A DNA stretch of 64,000 bases from Leptolyngbya sp. PLA1 (lineage in GTDB: Bacteria; Planctomycetota; Phycisphaerae; Phycisphaerales; UBA1924): positions 1 through 64,000 of the forward strand of contig QWIH01000003.1 of NCBI GenBank assembly GCA_021405315.1. Reading direction: 5' to 3'. Below are positions 28,866 to 36,012 of this stretch, piece by piece; position 1 is the stretch's first letter; each line of letters begins with the position of its first letter. The notes beneath the pieces are model-generated. The model was not told where the DNA came from. It did no database searches and saw nothing but the letters and a program-made list of their open reading frames with translations. The position numbers and the translations under genes were made by a program.

Positions 28866-29189
28866 ATGCCGACCCTCTTCGCACAAGCCGCCGACCCCGC
28901 CCAGTCCGCCCGTTCGACTCAACTCGTCGTCGCCATCGCCGCGCTCATCGCCGCGGTCATGCTCCTGGGCCTCATCATCATGATCATGCGAAAGCGCCTG
29001 CTCGCCCGCGACGCCGGCGCCGACGCCGGTCGGTCCTTCATGGAGGACCTCCGCCGCATGCGAGACCGGGGCGAAATCACCCAGGAAGAGTTCGACGCCA
29101 CCCGCCGCCGCATCATCGAACGCGCCAAGCAGCGGCCCGACGCCGACGCCCCCCTCAGGAAGCGTGGCCCCGGTGGAGCGTCCGAATAA
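28866..29189 (+). CDS. Small membrane protein with C-terminal SHOCT-like domain
   Basis: This 107-residue protein has one membrane helix (STQLVVAIAALIAAVMLLGLIIMIM, residues 17-41) followed by a short cytoplasmic tail. The tail ends in FMEDLRRMRDRGEITQEEFDATRRRI, the SHOCT signature (short C-terminal helical pair with an E-E-F core) that is often appended to membrane proteins and thought to mediate oligomerisation. It starts 3 bp after the preceding hypothetical gene. The function is not known. Confidence 0.82.
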   Translation: MPTLFAQAADPAQSARSTQLVVAIAALIAAVMLLGLIIMIMRKRLLARDAGADAGRSFMEDLRRMRDRGEITQEEFDATRRRIIERAKQRPDADAPLRKRGPGGASE

Positions 29190-29308
29190 GAACCGCCGGC
29201 GCGCCGCGATCGACACTCGGACCAACCCGGGTGCAGACATCCGCGCCTTGAGCCGATAGACTTCCGCAATCGGCGCGCCCCGATGTTCGGCGCCGCAGCG
29301 AGGAATGC

Positions 29309-30628
29309 ATGGCCAAGAACCGTCAGGACGGGCCCGATACTCCAGGAACCAGCCAGGGTGACCAGTCCGCCTTCAAGGGACGGAAGGTCACCACCTGCTC
29401 CTTCTGCGGCAAGACCTCCCGCGAGGTCGGTCCCATGGTCGAAGGCCCCAACCAGGTCTACGTCTGCTCCAGTTGCACCGACCTTTGCCAGAACATCTTC
29501 AGGCAGGAGCGCCGCCGCGTCAGTTCCTCCTCGACCTGGCTCCGGGAGATCCCCGCGCCCCGCGAGATCACCACCTTCCTCGATCAATACGTCATCGGCC
29601 AGGACAAGGCCAAGCGCGCGCTCGCCGTCGCCGTCCACAACCACTACAAGCGTCTCCTCCACCTCGAATCCGCTGACTCCTCGAACGTGGAGCTCGACAA
29701 GAGCAACATCCTCCTCATCGGCCCCACGGGCTCCGGCAAGACCCTCCTCGCCAAGACCCTCGCGCGGATGCTCAAGGTTCCCTTCGCCATCGGTGACGCC
29801 ACCACCCTCACCGAAGCCGGCTACGTCGGCGAGGACGTCGAAAACCTCATCCTCAAGCTCCTTCAGAACGCCGATTTCGACCTCGAAGCCGCCCAGCGCG
29901 GCATCATCTACATCGATGAGATCGACAAGATCGGTAAGACCTCCAACAACGTCTCCATCACCCGCGATGTCTCCGGCGAGGGCGTCCAGCAGTCCCTCCT
30001 CAAGATGCTCGAGGGAACCGTCAGCAACGTCCCCCCGCAGGGCGGCAGAAAGCACCCAGAGCAGCAGTACATCCAGGTCGATACCTCCAACATCCTCTTC
30101 ATCTGCGGCGGGACCTTCGTCGGTCTCGAAGACATCATCCGCCGCCGCGTCGGCCAGAGCCGCATCGGATTCAGTGAGTCCGCATCCGACCGCGAAGATA
30201 CCCGCGAGTCCGCCGCGCTCCTCCAGCAGGTCACCCCCGAGGACCTCGTCGAGTTCGGCATGATCCCCGAGTTCATCGGCCGCCTCCCGGTCCTCGCACC
30301 CCTCGCGCCCCTCTCCGTAGAAACCCTCATGACCGTTCTCACCGAGCCCAAGAACGCGCTCGTACGTCAGTACCAGCACCTCTTCGGCCTCGAAGGCGCC
30401 AAGCTCTCCTTCACCGACGGAGCCCTCCGCCGCATCGCCGAACGCGCCAAGCAGCGAGAGACCGGCGCCCGCGGCCTCCGCTCCGTCATGGAAGAAATCA
30501 TGCTCGAACTCATGTTCGAGCTCCCCGAGCAACGCACCGAAGGCGCCGAATACGTCATCGACGAGGCCGCCGTCGCTCGCAAGATCTCCCTCAAGGACAT
30601 CCGCGTCCCCCGCAAGGAATCCGCGTAA
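29309..30628 (+). CDS. clpX: ATP-dependent Clp protease ATPase subunit ClpX
   Basis: The 439-residue ClpX unfolds substrates for ClpP. It has the N-terminal C4 zinc domain ([14 protein letters not shown] and CSSCTDLC), Walker [16 protein letters not shown], the pore loop GYVGEDV, Walker [11 protein letters not shown], a loop motif for ClpP docking (RIGFSES, the IGF tripeptide) and sensor-2 [13 protein letters not shown]. An N-terminal low-complexity extension of about 25 residues precedes the zinc site. clpP is not adjacent in this window. A strong hairpin terminator follows at 30669-30693. Confidence 0.97.
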   Translation: MAKNRQDGPDTPGTSQGDQSAFKGRKVTTCSFCGKTSREVGPMVEGPNQVYVCSSCTDLCQNIFRQERRRVSSSSTWLREIPAPREITTFLDQYVIGQDKAKRALAVAVHNHYKRLLHLESADSSNVELDKSNILLIGPTGSGKTLLAKTLARMLKVPFAIGDATTLTEAGYVGEDVENLILKLLQNADFDLEAAQRGIIYIDEIDKIGKTSNNVSITRDVSGEGVQQSLLKMLEGTVSNVPPQGGRKHPEQQYIQVDTSNILFICGGTFVGLEDIIRRRVGQSRIGFSESASDREDTRESAALLQQVTPEDLVEFGMIPEFIGRLPVLAPLAPLSVETLMTVLTEPKNALVRQYQHLFGLEGAKLSFTDGALRRIAERAKQRETGARGLRSVMEEIMLELMFELPEQRTEGAEYVIDEAAVARKISLKDIRVPRKESA

Positions 30629-30668
30629 GCACGCGGCGGCGCCGCGACATATTCCGCAACACCCCACG

Positions 30669-30693
30669 ACCGGGCGTCCTCACAACGCCCGGT
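30669..30693 (+). terminator. Intrinsic-type terminator after clpX
   Basis: ACCGGGCG (30669-30676) pairs with CGCCCGGT (30686-30693) over a 9-base loop, giving an 8-bp stem followed by the T-rich TTCTTCGCTTT. It starts 41 bp past the clpX stop and is the clearest intrinsic terminator in the window. Confidence 0.75.
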
Positions 30694-30972
30694 TCTTCGC
30701 TTTGCAGTCGGTTGCCGAGGAAGGGCTGGTGCATTCCGGCGTGCCACTGAGGTCGGCTTCCCGACTTCCGCGTATCAGGCCCTTCCCCGTGCCGTCGCCG
30801 GCGCCGGGCGCTGGCGGCGTGGGCCGTACGCCTTGGTCCGGTCCCGTAGTTGGGCAGTCCGCCTGCCCTCGCCCTCCACACAGCCTGTCAGCGGTGCCCC
30901 GATCCCCATACCGTCCACGTTGCACCGCCCGCCGCTGACTCCCCCGACCTTGTGACCACCCGGAGAACTCCC
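30694..30972. other. Non-coding spacer clpX to VOC gene
   Basis: Beyond the clpX terminator about 280 bases remain before the VOC gene. Open frames here are short and Pro/Arg-rich, and I see no promoter of good quality, no RNA gene and no repeat. It presumably carries the VOC gene promoter. Confidence 0.4.
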
Positions 30973-31455
30973 GTGGAACGCACCCCGATCGATCCAGGAG
31001 TCCGCATCGGCCACGTCCATCTAAAGGTTGCCGATCTCGACCGCGCGCTCTCCTTCTACCGCGACGTGCTCGGATTCGAAGTCACGCAGCGCTTCGGCTC
31101 CCAGGCCGTCTTCCTCTCCGCCGGCGGCTATCACCACCACATCGGGCTCAACACATGGGAGAGCAAGGGAGGCGGCCCGCCGCCCCCCGGCTGCACCGGC
31201 CTTTTCCACCATGCCATCCTCTACCCCACGCGGGCGGCGCTCGCCGACGCGCTGCGCCGAGTCACCGCCGCGGGAATCTCCCTCGACGGCGCCGCCGACC
31301 ACGGAGTCAGCGAGGCCCTCTACCTCCGCGATCCTGACGGCAACGGGGTTGAACTGTACTGGGACAAACCCCCGGGCTCTTGGCCACGCGCCCGCGACGG
31401 GAGCCTCCAGATGTTCACCAAGCCCCTGGACCTCGATGCTCTGGCCCGCGAGTGA
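30973..31455 (+). CDS. VOC-family protein (glyoxalase / extradiol dioxygenase-like)
   Basis: This 160-residue protein has the vicinal-oxygen-chelate fold: N-terminal IGHVHLKVADLDRALSFYRDVLGF with a metal-binding His, then YHHHIGLNTW, and the second module with FHHAILYP and LYLRDPDGNGVELYWDKP, where the terminal Glu is the usual metal ligand. Such proteins act as glyoxalases, dioxygenases or antibiotic-binding proteins; which one cannot be told. The start is inferred as GTG at 30973, since the fold begins about 13 residues later and no ATG is available. Confidence 0.87.
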   Translation: MERTPIDPGVRIGHVHLKVADLDRALSFYRDVLGFEVTQRFGSQAVFLSAGGYHHHIGLNTWESKGGGPPPPGCTGLFHHAILYPTRAALADALRRVTAAGISLDGAADHGVSEALYLRDPDGNGVELYWDKPPGSWPRARDGSLQMFTKPLDLDALARE

Positions 31456-31542
31456 GTGGCCGGCATGCCGCGCGGATGTCGATCGGCCTCGCCCGGATCG
31501 CAACCTTCCGTGCACCCTCGGCGCAAGCACATCTGGCGCCAC

Positions 31543-31564
31543 GCCCCCGTCGGGTCTCGGGGGC
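31543..31564. terminator. GC hairpin between convergent VOC and atpC genes
   Basis: GCCCCCG (31543-31549) pairs with CGGGGGC (31558-31564) around an 8-base loop, in the 181-bp spacer between two convergent stops. No T-run follows on either strand, so this is a candidate bidirectional 3' hairpin only. Confidence 0.35.
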
Positions 31565-31636
31565 CATGGCCGTGCGTGTCAGATCGCGCCTTGTGTGCCG
31601 CGTCAGTCGCGGCCGGGCGGGGGACTTGCCTCTCCG

Positions 31637-31954
31637 CTACTCCGACGCCTTCTCCGCGAGGATCGTCAGCTTGTTGTCCGCCATCTTGACGAACCCGCCC
31701 TCGACCTTGTAGGTCGTCGAGCCGCCCTGCCCCTTGCTGGTGTCGGCGAAATCCAGCCGCAGATCGCCCTTGCCCAGCTTCGCCAGCACCGGCGCATGCC
31801 CCGCCAGAAAGCCCTTGGAACCGTCCCAGAGCGGAACGACGGCCTGGGTCAACTTGCCCGAAACCAGCGAGGCGGTGGGGGTCACGACGGTGCAGTCAAA
31901 GGTGTTCTTCGACACGGGCGTGGTCTCCGAAGGGTCAGGGGCAACTGTACGCAC
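31637..31954 (-). CDS. atpC: F-type ATP synthase epsilon subunit, short form, outside any atp operon
   Basis: This 105-residue protein matches the beta-sandwich domain of the F1 epsilon subunit: TFDCTVVTPTASLVSGKL, AVVPLWDGSKGFLAGHAPVLAKLG and YKVEGGFVKMADNKLTILAE. The C-terminal two-helix domain used for inhibition in E. coli is absent, making it about 30 residues shorter than usual. No atpD or other atp gene is next to it; upstream sits a divergent permease only 29 bp away. The first 13 residues (MRTVAPDPSETTP) precede an alternative GTG start at 31915 (VSKNTF). The family is clear; the isolation is the oddity. Confidence 0.88.
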   Translation of the reverse strand: MRTVAPDPSETTPVSKNTFDCTVVTPTASLVSGKLTQAVVPLWDGSKGFLAGHAPVLAKLGKGDLRLDFADTSKGQGGSTTYKVEGGFVKMADNKLTILAEKASE

Positions 31955-31983
31955 GACGCCGGCTCGTCGCGTAGGCTGTCACC

Positions 31984-32967
31984 GTGAATCGACGGGCGAT
32001 TGCCACTCTCGCGGGGCTCTCCCTGCTGCTCGCCGCCGCCATCGTCCTGCGCCTCCTCGCGGGACGCGACGATGCCGGCCCGGTGCTCAGCCTGGAGTTC
32101 ATCGACCTCCGGTTCAAGCGAGTCGCCGCAGGCGTCATCGTGGGCGTGACGCTGGGGGTCGCCGGTGTGTTTCTTCAGTCGCTGCTCCGAAACCCGCTGG
32201 CCTCGCCGGACGTCCTTGGCCTCGCCTCCGGATCGGGCCTCGGCGTCATGATCGTCGCGTATGCGGCCTATCGAGGCGCCGGAATCATCGGTGCTGAATC
32301 ACACCCCGGCCTGGGGATGGGGGCCGCGGCGGTGGTGGGGGCGCTCGCCGCCCTCGGAGCGGTCTGGGCCCTCGGACAGCGCCGCGGACTGCTGGACCCC
32401 GTGACGCTCGTGCTCGTGGGCGTCGCTGTCGCGATGGCCTGCAGTGCCGCCTCCCAACTCGTGCGCCACCTGCTGCCCGACCAGGGCCTCGCCGCGGGCC
32501 GTCTGCTCCTCGGCTCCCTCCGGGACCCGGTGGGGATGGAACTCGCGGTGACCGGCGTCGTTGCGGCGGGCGGGGTGGCCACCGGGCTCTGGCTCGCGCG
32601 GGCCATGGACGCGGCGTCTCTGGGCGAGGACGAGGCCCGGAGCGTCGGCGTCCCGCTCGCATGGCTGCGGACCGCCCTGTTCATCCTCTCAGGAGTTCTG
32701 ACCGCCGCCTCGGTGGTACTGGCAGGGCCCGTTGGCTTCGTCGGGCTCGTCTGCCCGCACGTTGTACGGCTCATGGCTGGCCCCAGGCACGGAGTGCTCG
32801 TGGTCGGAACGGCCATGGCCGGCGCGACGCTGGTGGTCCTGTGCGATGCCGTCGTGAGACTGGTGGATCTGGGTGGGGGCCAGATGCCGCTCGGTGTTGT
32901 GACCAGCCTGATCGGCGCTCCGGTGCTGGTGTGGCTCCTGCGGCGAAACTTCGGCCGCAGCGGATGA
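31984..32967 (+). CDS. FecCD-family ABC transporter permease (iron-siderophore / cobalamin type)
   Basis: The 327-residue membrane protein has about nine helices and the FecCD motifs RVAAGVIVGVTLGVAGVFLQSLLRNPLASPDVLG, GDEARSVGVP-type coupling-helix sequence (LGEDEARSVGVPLAWLR) and GPVGFVGLVCPHVVRLMAGPRHG, then a C-terminal GGGQMPLGVVTSLIGAPVLVWLL. These are the permeases of iron-siderophore, heme and vitamin B12 importers. Start GTG at 31984. No binding protein or ATPase gene flanks it, so it must work with partners elsewhere or be a rearrangement remnant. It is divergent from atpC across 29 bp and convergent with lexA. Confidence 0.92.
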   Translation: MNRRAIATLAGLSLLLAAAIVLRLLAGRDDAGPVLSLEFIDLRFKRVAAGVIVGVTLGVAGVFLQSLLRNPLASPDVLGLASGSGLGVMIVAYAAYRGAGIIGAESHPGLGMGAAAVVGALAALGAVWALGQRRGLLDPVTLVLVGVAVAMACSAASQLVRHLLPDQGLAAGRLLLGSLRDPVGMELAVTGVVAAGGVATGLWLARAMDAASLGEDEARSVGVPLAWLRTALFILSGVLTAASVVLAGPVGFVGLVCPHVVRLMAGPRHGVLVVGTAMAGATLVVLCDAVVRLVDLGGGQMPLGVVTSLIGAPVLVWLLRRNFGRSG

Positions 32968-33095
32968 TCACAGCACCGTGGTGGCGGTGACACCACCTCC
33001 CAACCGCTCCCAACGGTGGTCATGCAAAGAGCCACCCGCCCCCGAGAGAATCTCCCCTCGAGGGCCCGGAGCCCGTGGAGCCCGATCACCTTCAA

Positions 33096-33716
33096 TCAGC
33101 GGCCGTAGCGACGAACGACACCCTTCACAATGCCCTGGACCTGACAGTACTTGACCCGGATGGGGTCGAAGCTCGGATTGGCCGGCTGAAGGCGGATGTG
33201 GTCATCTTCGCGGAAGAAGGTCTTGAGCGTGGTCGAGCCATCCGGAAGGAGGGCGACCACCTTGTCACCGTTGCTGGCGACCTGGGTGCGTTCAATGAGC
33301 ACAAAGTCGCCATCAAGGATGCCCTCGTCACGCATCGAGTCGCCCTCGACCTTGAGAGCAAACGTGGAGGCGCCGGAGCGGGCACCGCCGCAGAGCACGT
33401 CGGCGAGGTCGATCTCGTCGGAATCGGCGACCTTCTCGATGGGATTCCCGGCGGCGATCTTGCCGACAAGGGGGAATCGAAGAGGCCGGGCCTCGTCGGG
33501 CACCGGAATGCCGTCAGCAATCGACAAAGAGCGAGCCTTGTTCGGCTCCCGGACGAGCGCGCCCTTCTTGATGAGCGCCTCGACGTGTTCGAAGACCGTG
33601 ACCTTGCTCACGCCGATCTCGTCGGCGAGTTCCTGCATGGTCGGGGAGTATCCCCGACGAACGCGCCAGTCGCGGATCAGTTGCAGAATCTTGAGCTGCT
33701 TGGGAGTGAGATTCAT
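33096..33716 (-). CDS. lexA: SOS repressor LexA
   Basis: The 206-residue protein has a winged-helix DNA-binding domain (LKILQLIRDWRVRRGYSPTMQELADEIGVSKVTVFEHVEAL, about 8-48), the self-cleavage site in PLVGKIAAGNPIE (Ala-Gly bond near residues 87-88), the catalytic serine in VEGDSMRDEGI and the catalytic lysine in GSTTLKTFF. RecA-stimulated autocleavage would release the SOS regulon. A GAAAGGAGCG ribosome binding site sits just ahead of the ATG at 33716. The likely promoter lies about 510 bp upstream at 34230-34258 and is bracketed by direct repeats, a candidate operator. It is convergent with the FecCD permease. Confidence 0.96.
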   Translation of the reverse strand: MNLTPKQLKILQLIRDWRVRRGYSPTMQELADEIGVSKVTVFEHVEALIKKGALVREPNKARSLSIADGIPVPDEARPLRFPLVGKIAAGNPIEKVADSDEIDLADVLCGGARSGASTFALKVEGDSMRDEGILDGDFVLIERTQVASNGDKVVALLPDGSTTLKTFFREDDHIRLQPANPSFDPIRVKYCQVQGIVKGVVRRYGR

Positions 33717-34080
33717 CGCTCACGCTCCTTTCGCGGGAGAGCACTCCCGGTACGCCGCACCTTGCGGCTCCGGCAGTGGTGTCGGTGCCCCCGACGCCCG
33801 CGGCGTCGGGAGGGATTTCTGGAACGCGGTCGCCCTGCGGCGACGGGAAGAGCACGCCGAGTTGCGGAAGATCGCCCCGGGATGTTCCGAGCGAACCCAG
33901 CGGCCTGAACATGGTGATGATCGCCCCGACGAGCCGGCTGACCGCGCGAATCGTGCCGAAGCCCGGATGGGCCGCGATTTCAGTCGCGGAGCCGAGGAGA
34001 GGAATGTGAAGCGTGCGAACATAATCTCCACCGGGACCGAGGCGGACGAGCGCCGACGTCGCGAGCACCGAGCAACTCAT
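33514..34080 (-). CDS. Possible small gene upstream of lexA (low confidence)
   Basis: A 188-codon frame starts with ATG at 34080, preceded by GAGGA at good spacing (TGAGGAATCCAGCC before the ATG), and lies between the promoter at 34230-34258 and lexA. Its first 115 residues look protein-like (GGDYVRTLHIPLLGSATEI, RAVSRLVGAIITMFRPLG) with no family I recognise, but it overlaps lexA by about 200 bp in another frame, where its composition turns Arg/Gln-rich. Either a short gene is disrupted by a frameshift near 33.75 kb, or this is a leader without coding function. Confidence 0.25.
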   Translation of the reverse strand: MSCSVLATSALVRLGPGGDYVRTLHIPLLGSATEIAAHPGFGTIRAVSRLVGAIITMFRPLGSLGTSRGDLPQLGVLFPSPQGDRVPEIPPDAAGVGGTDTTAGAARCGVPGVLSRERSVSDESHSQAAQDSATDPRLARSSGILPDHAGTRRRDRREQGHGLRTRRGAHQEGRARPGAEQGSLFVDC

Positions 34081-34220
34081 GGCTGGATTCCTCAGGACGG
34101 GCACGATCAGACTCCGATCGTGACTCGCCTCACCTGGATTCCGCCGGCGACTCCGCGCCGTCCATCTTCCGAACGACTATCGAGCGAACGCGACCGACCC
34201 GATCAGTATTCGCTCTCACT

Positions 34221-34283
34221 GTTTGGTAGAAGATAGCATATCAAGCCCCGCACGTCAAGACTTCGGAAGCCGGTTTGATAGAA
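34221..34283 (-). promoter_or_regulatory. Promoter upstream of lexA flanked by an 11-bp direct repeat
   Basis: On the minus strand a promoter TTGACG (34258-34253), 17-bp spacer, TATCTT (34235-34230) lies in an AT-rich pocket just past the dprA stop. Two near-identical sites, TTCTATCAAAC (34283-34273) and TTCTACCAAAC (34231-34221), are 52 bp apart, five helical turns, one upstream of the -35 and one over the start region. This suggests a repressor pair; LexA itself is the natural candidate, but that is inference. Confidence 0.5.
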
Positions 34284-34298
34284 TTATGATCGGGTGTC

Positions 34299-35480
34299 TC
34301 AGGTCCGGCAAAAACGTGATCCGGAGCGTCTGACCCGGCCCTGGATCTCCAGTAGCGTCAGGTCGGAGCGCAGCTCGCTCGCGGTAAGCCCTGTCCTGGC
34401 ACAAAGTTGTTCGATCGTCGCGACCTCGTCCAACGCGGCCAGAACGGCCATCTGGCGCGACGAAGCAGCGATCCGCGCCGGGGGGTCTGGCGCAGGCTCG
34501 TTGAAGAGCCCGTCAGCAGGCGGAAGCGGGGTGAAGCGGTCGGCGTGGGTTCCAGTCGTCAAATGTCTGGCCGGGGACTCGAGCGAGGCGATGACATCCG
34601 CGGGGTCAATCGCCATCGCAGCACCGCCGGAGCGAAGGAGGTCTAGCGTGCCGCGTGAGGCCGGAGAATCGACTCTCCCGGGGATCGCGAGAACCTCGCG
34701 ACCGTGATCCTCGGTGGCGATCTGGGCCGTGATCAGTGCGCCGGACTTCAGTCCCGCTTCGACGACGAGCACCCCCAGGCTCAGGCCTGAGATGATGCGG
34801 TTCCGGGCCGGAAAGTTCTCCGGGGCCGGCGCCGTTGACAGAGGCAGTTCGGACACCAGCGCGCCCGCCGCAGCAATGCGATCAAACAGCTCACGGTTGT
34901 CCGGCGGATAGACGGACGCAAGCCCGCAGCCAAGGACGGCGATCGTCCGGCCTCCGCTGTTGAGGGCGCCAGTGTGCGCGGCAGAGTCGATGCCCCGAGC
35001 CCCGCCCGACACAATGGTCACCCCGGCAGAGGCCAGGGAACCGGCGAATCGGCGGGCCTGTTCCAGGCCGTAGTGCGTGCAGTCTCGGGAGCCGACGATG
35101 GCTGCCGGGAAGCGATCAAGCCCGGCATGGTCGAGTGTGCCCTTGACGTAGATCAGCGGCGGAGGGCTGGGGACCTGGGCGAGGAGTGGCGGGTAGCGGG
35201 CGTCACCCAAGGGAATGATCTGGACGCCCAGACGGTGCGCGAGTTCTAGTTCCGCCCTTGCCGGCTGCACGGAGGCGGCCATGGAGAGCGAGATCGACGC
35301 GGCCTTCGCGGGGCCGATGCCCTCGATCGTCTGGAGCTGGGAGGGAGAAAGGGCGAGGGCCGCTTCCGCCGAGCCGGTTCGAAGCAAGAGGCGCGAGATC
35401 AGGACCGGCCCCAGACCTTGTGTGAAGGTCAGCCGCAGCAGGTGAAAGAGGTGCGATGTATCGGTGATCTGGTTGGTCAT
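34299..35480 (-). CDS. dprA: DNA processing protein DprA
   Basis: This 393-residue DprA/Smf homologue binds single-stranded DNA and loads RecA during natural transformation or recombination. An N-terminal helix-hairpin-helix/SAM-like part (IEGIGPAKAASISLSMA near 55) precedes the extended Rossmann domain with IVGSRDCTHYGLEQARRFA, VSGGARGIDSAAHTGAL and NRIISGLSLGVLVVEAG, and a C-terminal winged helix (VLAALDEVATIEQLCARTGL). Its start overlaps the stop of the upstream lipoprotein gene by ATGA (35477-35480), so the two are translationally coupled. Other competence genes are not in the window. Confidence 0.95.
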   Translation of the reverse strand: MTNQITDTSHLFHLLRLTFTQGLGPVLISRLLLRTGSAEAALALSPSQLQTIEGIGPAKAASISLSMAASVQPARAELELAHRLGVQIIPLGDARYPPLLAQVPSPPPLIYVKGTLDHAGLDRFPAAIVGSRDCTHYGLEQARRFAGSLASAGVTIVSGGARGIDSAAHTGALNSGGRTIAVLGCGLASVYPPDNRELFDRIAAAGALVSELPLSTAPAPENFPARNRIISGLSLGVLVVEAGLKSGALITAQIATEDHGREVLAIPGRVDSPASRGTLDLLRSGGAAMAIDPADVIASLESPARHLTTGTHADRFTPLPPADGLFNEPAPDPPARIAASSRQMAVLAALDEVATIEQLCARTGLTASELRSDLTLLEIQGRVRRSGSRFCRT

Positions 35481-35938
35481 GGGGACGCAGGGGCGGCTTC
35501 GCCGACCAGGGCGTAGGCGGTTTCGTCGTCAGGCTTTGCGTCAAATGGCACGAGGCGGACGTAGACGCTGATCGCCTGAGATGTGCGCACGCCGGTGAAG
35601 ACGCGGTGTTCGGTCAGACGCTGCGCATGCATGAGGGTGGGGTTGGGCTCACGCACCGTGATGAAGACATTCGTGCGATGGACCGCGGCCATCGTGCGAG
35701 TGAGCGAGGGCTGGAACCCTGGCGTGGGCGCCGTCAGGACAACCACGTGGTGGCCAAGCCCGGGCTCAACGGCGGTGGTGATGCCGGGGGGCGCGGAGCC
35801 GCCCGTCTCCGGTGCAGGCGCAACCGCCGCGCAGCCGATGGTTAGGCTCGGGATGACGCACGCGAACAGGCTGCAGAGCGCCCGGGAGGGGCGTCGGGCG
35901 GATCGGCGGTCGGACGCGGACGTGATCGACTGTGGCAT
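35477..35938 (-). CDS. Predicted lipoprotein upstream of dprA, unknown function
   Basis: This 153-residue protein is not recognised. The ATG at 35938 gives an Arg-rich n-region (RRSARRPSR), a hydrophobic segment and the lipobox TIGC near residue 37, so it is probably anchored at the membrane. The mature domain contains HHVVVLTAPTPGFQPSLTR, TNVFITVREPNPTLMHAQ and QAISVYVRLVPFD, alternating strands suggestive of a small beta-sandwich. It overlaps dprA by 4 bp and is divergent from the SpoIID gene across 74 bp. Confidence 0.7.
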   Translation of the reverse strand: MPQSITSASDRRSARRPSRALCSLFACVIPSLTIGCAAVAPAPETGGSAPPGITTAVEPGLGHHVVVLTAPTPGFQPSLTRTMAAVHRTNVFITVREPNPTLMHAQRLTEHRVFTGVRTSQAISVYVRLVPFDAKPDDETAYALVGEAAPASP

Positions 35939-36012
35939 GAATGCGGTTCCGGTGTACTCTCGCGGGTCGCCCCGCTGGGTGATGTTCGGGATAGGGTAGC
36001 GGAGGGTCGCTG

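Noticed and set aside
32978..32997. GGTGG/CCACC stem after the FecCD gene as a terminator
   Set aside because: The stem is only 5 bp with a large loop and no T-run, within chance for this base composition.
33720..34031. Alternative 103-codon minus-strand frame ending just before lexA
   Set aside because: It is Ser/Arg/Pro-rich, starts with GTG without a ribosome site and looks like a shadow of GC-rich sequence.
31456..34300. A classical oriC with DnaA boxes near the skew switch
   Set aside because: I looked for TTATCCACA-type boxes and for dnaA, dnaN, gyrB or parA and found none; only the skew supports an origin.
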